Below, piece after piece: positions 17,078-23,787 of a stretch of 40,461 bases of DNA. The position numbers and the translations under genes were made by a program. The notes beneath the pieces are model-generated. The model was not told where the DNA came from. It saw only the letters and a list, made by a program, of their open reading frames with translations, and made no database searches. The DNA comes from Verrucomicrobiota bacterium. Lineage in GTDB: Bacteria > Verrucomicrobiota > Verrucomicrobiia > Verrucomicrobiales > Verrucomicrobiaceae. The DNA is taken from the NCBI GenBank assembly GCA_009885695.1, contig VFKE01000013.1, positions 1-40,461 on the forward strand. Reading direction: 5' to 3'. Each line of letters begins with the position of its first letter. Position 1 is the stretch's first letter.

Positions 17078-17102
17078 CCGCCTTCATCCCTTCTTCCCCC
17101 CC

Positions 17103-19901
17103 ATGTCCACCGAGTCCTACAAACATAAATCACAGAAGCGCGTCCTCATTCCCAGCCTTGAGGAAGCTGGCGCGGAACAGCACTCACCGGCGATGGCGCA
17201 GGCACCGGCGCACGCGGACTTCCCGCGCAATCCCGTCGTCACACGCGGACAAGACCCGGAGCTTTTCTGGCTCGGCAAATACGGCATGGAGAACGACGAA
17301 GCAGCCACGCGCGTGGACATCCGCTCCCTTTACCGTCACGAGCACATCGTCCCGGAAAACCTCATCAAGGGACTTTACCGGCAGGTGGAGGCCACGGACG
17401 ACGGCAGTGGGGTGAAGGAACAGTTTCTCCAGCTCGATTTCTTGTCCATTCCCGAAGCCTTCGGCAACGACATCAAGGCGGATGAACTCGAAAAGCAGAC
17501 CTCCTACTACGCCCATGCGAACGGCTGGAGCAACCGCCTGATGCAGGGCGACAGCCTGCTGGCCATGAACTCGCTGCTGCACCGGGAGGGCATGGCCGGG
17601 CAGGTGCAGTGCTGCTACTTTGATCCGCCCTACGGCATCAAGTATGGTTCCAACTGGCAGATCAAGCTCAACAACCGAACCGTCAACGACGGCAAGGATG
17701 ACGATCTCAGTGGCGAGCCGGAACAAATCAAAGCCTTCCGCGACACTTGGGAACTCGGCATCCATTCCTATCTCGGTTACTTGCGCGACCGTCTGCTTGT
17801 GGCTCGTGAGTTGCTTCACGAAAGTGGTTCCTGCTTTGTGCAAATCTCCGATGAAAACGTGCATCTCGTGCGCTGCCTGATGGATGAAGTATTCGGCAGC
17901 GGAAATTTCTGCACGTCCATCAAGTTCTTCAAAACTACGAGTCAAACAAGCAAACATCTGCCGCAAACGGCTGACTATATTGTGTGGTATGCCAAAAATA
18001 TCGAGTTGACGAAGTTCAGGCCGCTTTATGTGGACAAGGACATCTTTCAATCTGCGAACGTTGGCTACGATTGGATCGAAGAAGAGAATGGTAAACGCCG
18101 TCCGCTTAGTGGCGCAGAAAAGCGGGATGCTGCATTCCTCCTCGGCGCGAAGGCGCGAATCTGTGCATTGGACAACCTCACCTCTCAAAGCGGGGGTGCA
18201 TCAACGACATACCCATACCTTTTCAAAGGATCAGAATACAAGCCCACGACAGGTGGCTGGAAAACCAACATCAATGGGATGCGCGCATTGGAAGCCGCCG
18301 GTCGCCTTGCCGTTAAAGGCAGTCGCTTGCGCTACGTCCGATACTTTAGAGATTTCTCTGTTAGCCCGATCTCAGAGATATGGACTGACGTTGCAACTGG
18401 TGGATTCGTAAGTGAGAAGCTCTACACTGTTCAAACGACCGCGAAGGTCATTCAACGTTGCATTTTGATGACCACCGACCCCGGTGATCTTGTGCTTGAT
18501 CCGACGTGTGGCAGTGGCACCACGGCCTACGTTGCCGAGCAATGGGGGCGTCGCTGGATCACCACGGACACGTCACGCATCGCGCTGAACATCGCCAAGA
18601 CACGTCTGATGACCGCCACCTTCCCCTATTACCGCCTGCACGATGAGCGCGGCGATATTCGGCAAGGCTTCGTTTACAGGAAGGTGCCCCACGTCACGCT
18701 CAGAAGTATCGCGACCAGTGAACCCGCCGAGGAAGAAACACTCTACGACCAACCGGAGAGCGACAACAAACGACTTCGTGTCGCTGGTCCCTTCACGGTG
18801 GAGACGTTGCAAAACTATGAACCCGTTGCGCCGGAATCCCTGCGCACGCAGGACGCCGGCGAGGAGGCGGAGGATATGGCGCGCTTCGAGCAACGCATCT
18901 TTGCCCACCTGCAAAGCGCAGGCATCAAGACGGGCGACAAACGCGAGAACGCCGTCTTCCATCACGTCGAGCGCACGCCTTCAACCTGGCTTCATGCCGA
19001 GGGCTTCTATCGCGACACCGACGGCAGCGAACGCAAAGCCTACCTGCACATCGGCCCCAAGTTCGGCACCGTGAGCAAGGTGGCCGTGAACGAGGCCATC
19101 AAGGAATGCCGCACCAAGGGCGATGCCGACTGGCTCGTGATTCTCGGCTTTTCCTTCGAGAGCGACATCGAGAACAGCGAAGTGAAGCACACCGCCGAGA
19201 AGGTGAAGCATTTCCATCTTGGCTCCTTCCAAGTGACCAAGGTGCGGATGCACGATGACCTGATGCAGGAAGGCCTCATCAAGAAGGACAAGAAAGCCGC
19301 CAGCTTCGTCACCATCGGCGAGCCTGATTTACGCCTCACCCGTGCGAATGACAGCGTGATCGTGGAAGTGGCGGGACTCGACATCTACGACCCCATCAAG
19401 GACATCGTGAACAGCCGCAGCGTGGCAGACATCGCGTATTGGATGCTGGATGACGACTACGACGGCAGCAACTTCGTGGTGAAGCAGGTTTTCTTCTGCG
19501 GCAGCACCGATCAAGATGAATTCGCCGACTGGCAGAAAGGCTTGAGCAAACTTGCCGAAGCCAGCACCCGCGCCCGCGCCCAGCGCACCCTTCGCGTGGA
19601 GATTGACGAAGATGCGTTCTCAAGACTCTACGGCCACAAGAGCCACCCCATCCCCATCACGCACGACAAGCAGCGCATCGCCGTGCGTGTCATCAGCCAG
19701 TTCGGCGAAGAAACCACGAAGGTGCTCAACGTGGACATCGAAAGCCTGCCGAACGCCTTTGACCCGAAATTCCCGGACGGAAAAGCGCCCAAGAAGCAGC
19801 CCGCAAAGAAGACCCCATCGAAGACCGCGAAGAACGCAGCCCGCCCCGCATCGCGTTCTGCGCATCCTTCACGCGGAATCAAACAAAAAAGCAAATCATG
19901 A
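17103..19901 (+). CDS. mod: Beta-class DNA methyltransferase (type III-like Mod)
   Basis: A 932-residue site-specific DNA methyltransferase. The catalytic motif IV DPPY is at residues 174-177 and the S-adenosylmethionine motif DPTCGSGTT at 466-474. DPPY preceding the SAM motif marks the beta group, which makes N6-methyladenine or N4-methylcytosine. The region between (about 180-460) would hold the target-recognition domain. Residues 550-900 are an extra C-terminal region with several alpha/beta stretches, ending in a Lys/Pro/Ala-rich basic tail. Partner of res at 12525; its methylation would protect host DNA. The leader has heptamer repeats. The stop overlaps the next start (ATGA). Confidence 0.9.
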   Translation: MSTESYKHKSQKRVLIPSLEEAGAEQHSPAMAQAPAHADFPRNPVVTRGQDPELFWLGKYGMENDEAATRVDIRSLYRHEHIVPENLIKGLYRQVEATDDGSGVKEQFLQLDFLSIPEAFGNDIKADELEKQTSYYAHANGWSNRLMQGDSLLAMNSLLHREGMAGQVQCCYFDPPYGIKYGSNWQIKLNNRTVNDGKDDDLSGEPEQIKAFRDTWELGIHSYLGYLRDRLLVARELLHESGSCFVQISDENVHLVRCLMDEVFGSGNFCTSIKFFKTTSQTSKHLPQTADYIVWYAKNIELTKFRPLYVDKDIFQSANVGYDWIEEENGKRRPLSGAEKRDAAFLLGAKARICALDNLTSQSGGASTTYPYLFKGSEYKPTTGGWKTNINGMRALEAAGRLAVKGSRLRYVRYFRDFSVSPISEIWTDVATGGFVSEKLYTVQTTAKVIQRCILMTTDPGDLVLDPTCGSGTTAYVAEQWGRRWITTDTSRIALNIAKTRLMTATFPYYRLHDERGDIRQGFVYRKVPHVTLRSIATSEPAEEETLYDQPESDNKRLRVAGPFTVETLQNYEPVAPESLRTQDAGEEAEDMARFEQRIFAHLQSAGIKTGDKRENAVFHHVERTPSTWLHAEGFYRDTDGSERKAYLHIGPKFGTVSKVAVNEAIKECRTKGDADWLVILGFSFESDIENSEVKHTAEKVKHFHLGSFQVTKVRMHDDLMQEGLIKKDKKAASFVTIGEPDLRLTRANDSVIVEVAGLDIYDPIKDIVNSRSVADIAYWMLDDDYDGSNFVVKQVFFCGSTDQDEFADWQKGLSKLAEASTRARAQRTLRVEIDEDAFSRLYGHKSHPIPITHDKQRIAVRVISQFGEETTKVLNVDIESLPNAFDPKFPDGKAPKKQPAKKTPSKTAKNAARPASRSAHPSRGIKQKSKS

Positions 19902-20098
19902 GCGCACAACCCAGCAATCAAAGCGCAATAAATACAGAAATCCCACCGTTCGCGCAATCGCAAATCGTCTTGCGTGTGCCGCGCACCCTCAAGGGCCGCG
20001 CGGTGCGGTGCTCGCGGATTCGCAATTTGAAGCTCTCGCCCTGGCTCACGGAAGCCATAGAGGAAAAATGCGAAAGGGAGGAAGCGGCCACCGGCTAA
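19898..20098 (+). CDS. Small ribbon-helix-helix-like protein
   Basis: A 66-residue protein whose ATG overlaps the mod stop by four bases (ATGA), so it is probably co-translated. Residues about 22-58 (a [16 protein letters not shown] strand and helix, then [15 protein letters not shown]) match the strand-helix-helix pattern of Arc/CopG DNA-binding proteins. The first 20 residues are Ser/Gln/Asn-rich and probably disordered. The likely role is regulating the restriction-modification operon, or acting as an antitoxin-type repressor; no separate toxin overlaps it. The family call is from pattern only. Confidence 0.6.
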   Translation: MSAQPSNQSAINTEIPPFAQSQIVLRVPRTLKGRAVRCSRIRNLKLSPWLTEAIEEKCEREEAATG

Positions 20099-20220
20099 TC
20101 CCGGTCTTTCAACTATCGCATTTTCAGCCGATTCTACGGGGGGCAGAGGTCAAATCCTGCCCCTAGTCGTTTTCGGGGGTAGGATGCGCGGAAGGTGTGA
20201 GAATCGTTAAGATACCGAAA

Positions 20221-20259
20221 GCGATAATCGCTTGACGATATTCCTGATAGGAATATTAT
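20221..20259 (+). promoter_or_regulatory. Promoter and operator of the toxin-antitoxin pair
   Basis: A sigma-70-like promoter is readable: TTGACG (20232-20237), 16-base spacer, TATTAT (20254-20259). The spacer is filled by the palindrome ATATTCCTGATAGGAATAT (20238-20256, 7-bp arms), and the perfect palindrome GCGATAATCGC (20221-20231) abuts the -35 box. A start site about seven bases after the -10 would lie only a few bases before the ATG at 20269, so the mRNA may be almost leaderless. Operators overlapping the promoter fit autoregulation by the antitoxin. Confidence 0.65.
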
Positions 20260-20268
20260 CGCCGCCCC

Positions 20269-20646
20269 ATGTGGACCCTCGCCTACAGCACCCAATGGCC
20301 GCGCGACGTGAAGCACTACGAGAAGAAGCACTCCCGCGAACTCGCGGCAGTCTTGCGGAATCTCGGACAACGCTATGTGCCGATGCTCAACGCAAGCCCG
20401 AATGCAAGGGCGGTTCAAGCGGGGTTCCTCCATCACGAACCTGAAGGCGTGGTAGCGATAGACCAGAAAGGTGGCGGCGTGGGATTGCAAGAGACGCGTC
20501 TTTACACCTTTGCGGATGACAGCACCCAAACCCTGTGGCTTATTACCGTAGGGAATAAAGATGACCAGCCGGACGACATCCAGTTCAGCCGTAAATTCGT
20601 AGAATCTTTAAAGGCCGAATCCGAGAACGAGAACAAGGCACAATAG
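20269..20646 (+). CDS. RelE/HigB-like toxin
   Basis: A 125-residue protein. The C-terminal half has the arrangement common to RelE/ParE/HigB toxins: ETRLYTFADDSTQTLWLITVGNK followed (in two parts) by DDIQFSRKFVESL, where family members have RxxYxxxx-L-x-L-L-x-x-G-x-K and an ERA helix. It is followed 20 bases later by an XRE-type antitoxin, the toxin-first order of higBA-like pairs. HigB/RelE toxins usually cut mRNA on the ribosome; activity here is inferred from family. A clear promoter with palindromic operators precedes it. The pair probably stabilises the island. Confidence 0.75.
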   Translation: MWTLAYSTQWPRDVKHYEKKHSRELAAVLRNLGQRYVPMLNASPNARAVQAGFLHHEPEGVVAIDQKGGGVGLQETRLYTFADDSTQTLWLITVGNKDDQPDDIQFSRKFVESLKAESENENKAQ

Positions 20647-20666
20647 ATTTTCCCCAAAACCACACC

Positions 20667-21299
20667 ATGAGCACCGAACTAAAAAAGAAAGAACCAGCAA
20701 AGACTACCACCGGTCGTTACAGCACCGTGGAGGAACTGATGGTAGCGTCCGGCGTCTCCGCTGAGACGCAGCAAATCGTGGCGGAGCTGCGCAAGGAATG
20801 CCAGCTCACCAGCCAGCTTGCCCTCATGCGCACGGCGGCAGGCATCACGCAGGAGCAGATGGCGGATAAAGTCGGCTGCACGCAAAGCTGTATTTCCAAA
20901 CTAGAATCTGGAAATGACGAGGACATCACCTTGAAACAGCTTCGCGCCTACGCGGAAGTAACAGGCCAGCGCATTGGCGTAGGAGTTGGAAAACCAGTAA
21001 GCCACGTGGAGGCCATTAAACTCCATGCGTTGGGAATGCGAGATCATCTCCAATCCCTGGCAAAGCTCGCGCATGGTGATCATGAATTGGAAGCTGGAAT
21101 CGAGAAGTTTTTCAGCGAGGCTTTCTTTAATATTCTCGACATCCTTGCGCTTAGTCAGCGTGAATTGCCGAATGGTGGTAACATCGAGTTTCGACTCGAT
21201 ATTGCCGAAAAGCCAAGAGGTGGAACAAGGCCCACGCCATCGCCTTCAAAGCTGCCTTCCACCTTCGGTGCGGTAGGACGACGAAAGATTGCCATCTGA
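20667..21299 (+). CDS. XRE-family antitoxin/repressor
   Basis: A 210-residue protein with an HTH_XRE domain at about residues 50-105: LALMRTAAGITQEQMADKVG, then CTQSCISKLESG. Such domains bind the operator and often neutralise the upstream toxin. The protein is about twice the usual length of a HigA antitoxin; residues 110-210 form an additional region with a helical part (IKLHALGMRDHLQSLAKLA) and a basic, Pro/Ser-rich tail. That extension may provide the toxin-binding face or another function. It lies 20 bases after the toxin stop and is the last confident gene of the island. Confidence 0.75.
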   Translation: MSTELKKKEPAKTTTGRYSTVEELMVASGVSAETQQIVAELRKECQLTSQLALMRTAAGITQEQMADKVGCTQSCISKLESGNDEDITLKQLRAYAEVTGQRIGVGVGKPVSHVEAIKLHALGMRDHLQSLAKLAHGDHELEAGIEKFFSEAFFNILDILALSQRELPNGGNIEFRLDIAEKPRGGTRPTPSPSKLPSTFGAVGRRKIAI

Positions 21300-21407
21300 A
21301 CCAGCGGACATCCTGCGTTTCATTCTGACGATTGGTTCTTGGTTAATCGATAACCGATTTCCTGACTTCAATTATTCGTCGCACTGCCGCCTCTTTTTTT
21401 CTGCCTT

Positions 21408-21623
21408 TCAAACCGGCGCAGGAATTGATGCCAATGACACGAAGACTAGCCTTCGCCGTGGCCCACCTAAAAACCACCCGGCCTTAATTGCACGAGCAAT
21501 GGCTTTGGCGTCCATCAGTCCTTCTTGACCGATCCGATATCGCACAATGATCCGCTGCGGCACAGATCGCCGCAGCGATGCCTTGACCCGCATCGGCTTG
21601 CTCACAGATGGCCTCTTGCTCAT
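21408..21623 (-). CDS. Doubtful small basic protein
   Basis: A 71-residue minus-strand frame starting ATG at 21623 (MSKRPSVSKPMRVKASLRRS), with a middle RIIVRYRIGQEGLMDAKAIA. It is very basic and matches no family I know. It would be the only leftward gene in the island and has no Shine-Dalgarno sequence. It is kept because it lies in an otherwise empty stretch; chance is a real alternative. Confidence 0.25.
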   Translation of the reverse strand: MSKRPSVSKPMRVKASLRRSVPQRIIVRYRIGQEGLMDAKAIARAIKAGWFLGGPRRRLVFVSLASIPAPV

Positions 21624-21835
21624 GTCTGAATAATACCAGCAAAATGCTATCACACCATAGTTCCAAAAAGGCGAGATACTGATGAACTAGCCGACACTGG
21701 CCCACCTCCCCGCCAAGTTGCAACTGCGCAAGAAAGACGGCTTCACCGTTGGCCGTGCCGCCCGCCCGATCAACGAGGCCGCGCTACGCGAAGCACTTGC
21801 AACCATCGGCGCGGAGTGAGAGCCACCCCAAGAGT

Positions 21836-21893
21836 CGGACTTTCCCGGAAGCGAGGGTGACGGACTTTCCCGGAAGCGAGGGTGACAGACTTT
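21836..21893 (+). repeat. 25-bp tandem repeat near attR
   Basis: A 25-base unit beginning CGGACTTTCCCGG occurs twice without mismatch (21836-21860, 21861-21885), followed by a partial third start (CAGACTTT). It lies about 180 bases inside attR. No function is evident; direct repeats near an attachment site may be replication or integrase-related sites. Confidence 0.75.
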
Positions 21894-21992
21894 GGCGAGA
21901 TCAACTTTCACTCCGTCCACAGACAGGGCGGCTGGAATGGGTTTGGCCGACGAAAATATCCGCCAACAGCGCGGCACCTCGATTCGACAACC

Positions 21993-22010
21993 GTCCAAGA
22001 AGTGTCCAAG
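21993..22010 (+). promoter_or_regulatory. Candidate integrase arm-type sites, right end
   Basis: GTCCAAG occurs at 21993-21999 and 22004-22010, the second within AAGTGTCCAAG (22000-22010), identical to 8208-8218 at the opposite end of the island. The sites lie 62 bases inside the attR core. Confidence 0.5.
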
Positions 22011-22071
22011 CATCAAAAATTTTCACTCCAAACCCAAATCACCACCATCTACATAACTCATTGATAATGAA

Positions 22072-22128
22072 GGTGCCAACGGCGGGAATCGAACCCGCAC
22101 GGGAGAAACCTCCCAACAGATTTTAAGT
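22072..22128. repeat. attR: 57-bp core within tRNA-Leu
   Basis: Identical to 8020-8076. It covers the tRNA from the anticodon loop through the T arm to the two C residues after the discriminator base. The whole tRNA is present at this end, so insertion leaves the host gene intact. Confidence 0.93.
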
Positions 22129-22159
22129 CTGGTGCGTCTACCAATTCCACCACGTTGGC
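22074..22159 (-). tRNA. tRNA-Leu (anticodon UAA)
   Basis: Reading the minus strand, a 7-bp acceptor stem (GCCAACG with CGTTGGC) encloses a D arm, an anticodon arm with loop CTTAAAA (anticodon TAA), a long variable arm (GGGAG with CTCCC) typical of leucine tRNAs, and a T arm with TTCGATT. The discriminator is A, followed by CC but not a third A, so the final CCA is incompletely encoded. It is the integration site of the island and lies 100 bp downstream of lexA on the same strand. Confidence 0.95.
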
Positions 22160-22259
22160 CATGCAGCCGAATCATACGAGCACTTTGCATCCACGGCAAT
22201 CTTTTGAATCAACAAGATTCATGCGAATCACTCGGAAATGCGTGGATTGATGAAGCTAA

Positions 22260-22880
22260 TCAGGATTCTGTGCGGTTGAAAGCACGCACAAGTCCCACCA
22301 TCACGCCCTGAATTGTCAGCTCACGCAAGGGAATCAGATCGGGATAACGCGGGTTCTCTGCCCGGAGACATGGCCGGCCTTTATCCATTATGAAACGCTT
22401 CAAGGTGCTTTCACCGTCGATGAGCGCAGCCACGATGTCGCGCGCCCTGGGTTCCCGCTGCTCCAGCACTACATAATCACCGTCACAGATATGTGCGCCA
22501 GTCATAGAGTCGCCCCGAACGCGCAGCGCAAATGGCCTCGCGTTCGAGGCCAGCCCCATCGCCCGCAAGTCCAAGGAAATATGCCGGTGCGCCTGCTGCG
22601 GATTGTCGGAGGCGAACCCGGCGGGAATGGCGCCAAAGACCGGAATATCCAGCATCTGTGAGCGTGACTGATGATCCTTGGGAAAGACCACGGCGCGCGC
22701 CTTGCCCGGCAGACGCCGGATGACACCCTTCCGCTCCAGTGCCCGGAGATGGCCCATCGCTGCGGTCTGACTGGCGAAACCGAAATGTTTCTGAATGTCG
22801 CGCGTGGACGGCATGACTCCCTCGTGGCGCTGGTAACGCCTGAGAAATTCGAGAAGCTGACCTTGCCGGTCCGTAAGCAT
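22260..22880 (-). CDS. lexA: SOS repressor LexA
   Basis: A 206-residue LexA of normal length. The N-terminal winged helix begins MLTDRQGQLLEF and includes MPSTRDIQKHFGFASQTA as the DNA-binding helices. The autocleavage bond is Ala87-Gly88 (FGAIPAG), the catalytic serine Ser125 (RGDSM) and the lysine Lys161 (GESTLKRF). RecA-stimulated self-cleavage would derepress the SOS genes. The ATG at 22880 fits family starts; a GTG at 22895 would add five residues and lie inside the putative operator. The operator TGAACACTGTTCA lies 9 bases upstream. The gene is divergent from the TPR gene at 22960. Confidence 0.93.
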   Translation of the reverse strand: MLTDRQGQLLEFLRRYQRHEGVMPSTRDIQKHFGFASQTAAMGHLRALERKGVIRRLPGKARAVVFPKDHQSRSQMLDIPVFGAIPAGFASDNPQQAHRHISLDLRAMGLASNARPFALRVRGDSMTGAHICDGDYVVLEQREPRARDIVAALIDGESTLKRFIMDKGRPCLRAENPRYPDLIPLRELTIQGVMVGLVRAFNRTES

Positions 22881-22888
22881 GGGAAAAG

Positions 22889-22915
22889 TGAACACTGTTC
22901 AGAGTTGACCGTCAA
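22889..22915 (-). promoter_or_regulatory. lexA promoter with candidate LexA operator
   Basis: TGAACACTGTTCA (22889-22901) is a 13-bp inverted repeat (6-bp perfect arms around one base) immediately upstream of lexA. On the minus strand a TTGACG (22910-22915) about 17 bases from TTCACT could form the promoter, with the palindrome in the spacer and -10 region as in other autoregulated lexA genes. GAAC/GTTC arms recur in LexA boxes of several phyla; the exact spacing used here is uncertain. Confidence 0.6.
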
Positions 22916-22959
22916 GCATTTTTCCTTTTGAGCGCGGGACGCCTGAGCAATAGTCGGAC

Positions 22960-23697
22960 ATGACCCGCCCCGCTCCCTTCACCTTTGCCGCCGCACTGCT
23001 CTTTGGTGGTTTGTTTTCCACTTCCCAGGCTGAGGAAAAAACTTCCAAGCCACCTTCCAAAAATCCGGCAACGACAAGAGCCGACGCCTCGCCTGCAAAA
23101 CTCGGCCTGGCTGATGATGGCAAGACCGGCCGCCTGCCCAGCCACACTACCGGCCTGTCCGATCTTGCCGCGCAGGCTTTCGCGCGAAAGGATTGGGAAA
23201 GGGCGCGCGGCTATTATCTGAACATACTCGCGACTGAGCCTGACAATCCGCTTACTCTCGCTAACATTGGAGCTGTCGAGCAACAGGCAGGCCGCTTGAA
23301 GGAAGCGAAAAATTACCTGCTCCGCGCCGTGAAGATCAATCCCGCGCTCCAGCAGACCTGGCTCGCGCTCGGTCTCGTCTGTCACGAGATGGGTGATTCC
23401 TATCTCGCTCTCTCTGCGTTCACCCGCGCCGTCCATGAAGATCCGCTTGATCCCAAAGCGCACAACTATCTCGCCGTGGTCGCCCGCAGCCTGGGCTGGC
23501 TCGACGCTGCGGAGGCGGAATTACAGCGCGCCATCGAACTGAAACCCGACTACGCCAACGCCCATTTCAATCTCGCGCTGATGTATCTCGATCGCAAACC
23601 GCCGTCCGTGGAGCTGGCTAGGCGGCATTACAACAATGCAGTCGCGCTCGGTGCGGAGAAAGATGGCGTGGTGGAAGAAAAGCTGAAGGGGAAGTAG
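22960..23697 (+). CDS. Secreted tetratricopeptide-repeat protein
   Basis: A 245-residue protein with a signal peptide (MTRPAPFTFAAALLFGGLFS, then TSQAEE). A low-complexity Lys/Ser/Pro linker follows to about residue 45. From about residue 65 there are four TPR units, for example WERARGYYLNILATEPDNPLTLANIGAVEQQAGR (written here as a type, in two halves: DWERARGYYLNILATEPDNP and LTLANIGAVEQQAGR) and ALQQTWLALGLVCHEMG. It probably acts in the periplasm or at the outer membrane as a scaffold; the partner is unknown. Divergent from lexA, 60 bases between confirmed elements. The stop codon at 23695-23697 lies inside the left arm of a palindromic repeat. Confidence 0.85.
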   Translation: MTRPAPFTFAAALLFGGLFSTSQAEEKTSKPPSKNPATTRADASPAKLGLADDGKTGRLPSHTTGLSDLAAQAFARKDWERARGYYLNILATEPDNPLTLANIGAVEQQAGRLKEAKNYLLRAVKINPALQQTWLALGLVCHEMGDSYLALSAFTRAVHEDPLDPKAHNYLAVVARSLGWLDAAEAELQRAIELKPDYANAHFNLALMYLDRKPPSVELARRHYNNAVALGAEKDGVVEEKLKGK

Positions 23698-23767
23698 CAA
23701 GGGCGTCTCGCCCTTGTTTGGCTCCATTATGATAGAGTCTTAGACAAGGGCAAGATGCCCTTGCTAC
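23694..23767. repeat. REP-like palindromic element containing the TPR stop codon
   Basis: The left arm (23694-23717, starting GTAGCAAGGGCGTC) and right arm (23744-23767, ending GATGCCCTTGCTAC) are 24-base inverted copies with two mismatches. Each arm also folds on itself (CAAGGGC with GCCCTTG). The spacer is 26 bases. The TAG stop of the TPR gene is in the left arm, so the element was inserted at or across the gene's end, or supplies its terminator. Confidence 0.8.
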
Positions 23768-23787
23768 AAAAATTGAGATGACTACAA

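Larger units (their letters stand above)
21300..22071. other. Right end of the island without a clear gene
   Basis: This 770-bp stretch holds a doubtful small minus-strand gene (21408-21623), a plus-strand fragment at about 21687-21819 after a TAG (ends RAARPINEAALREALATIGAE, unassigned, no start), a 25-bp tandem repeat (21836-21893) and candidate integrase arm sites (21993-22010). The mixture of fragments is typical of the variable end of an integrated element. Confidence 0.5.
8020..22128 (+). mobile_element. Integrated genomic island in tRNA-Leu(UAA)
   Basis: The 14.1-kb element is bounded by perfect 57-bp direct repeats. Its cargo, all on the plus strand among confident genes, is: integrase (8197), coupled unknown (9603), excisionase-like HTH (10999), VirE-N-like primase (11229), type III-like restriction subunit (12525), DUF3800 (16034), DNA methyltransferase (17103), ribbon-helix-helix protein (19898), RelE/HigB-like toxin (20269) and XRE antitoxin (20667). 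There is no relaxase, type IV secretion, capsid or packaging gene, so by itself it is an integrative, not self-transmissible, element. Helper-dependent spread is possible. Because attR keeps the full tRNA, the host retains function on insertion. Confidence 0.92.

Noticed and set aside
16942..17415. A 157-codon plus-strand frame across the mod start
   Set aside because: It is made of heptamer repeats and the out-of-frame start of mod; residues are low-complexity Ser/Pro/His.
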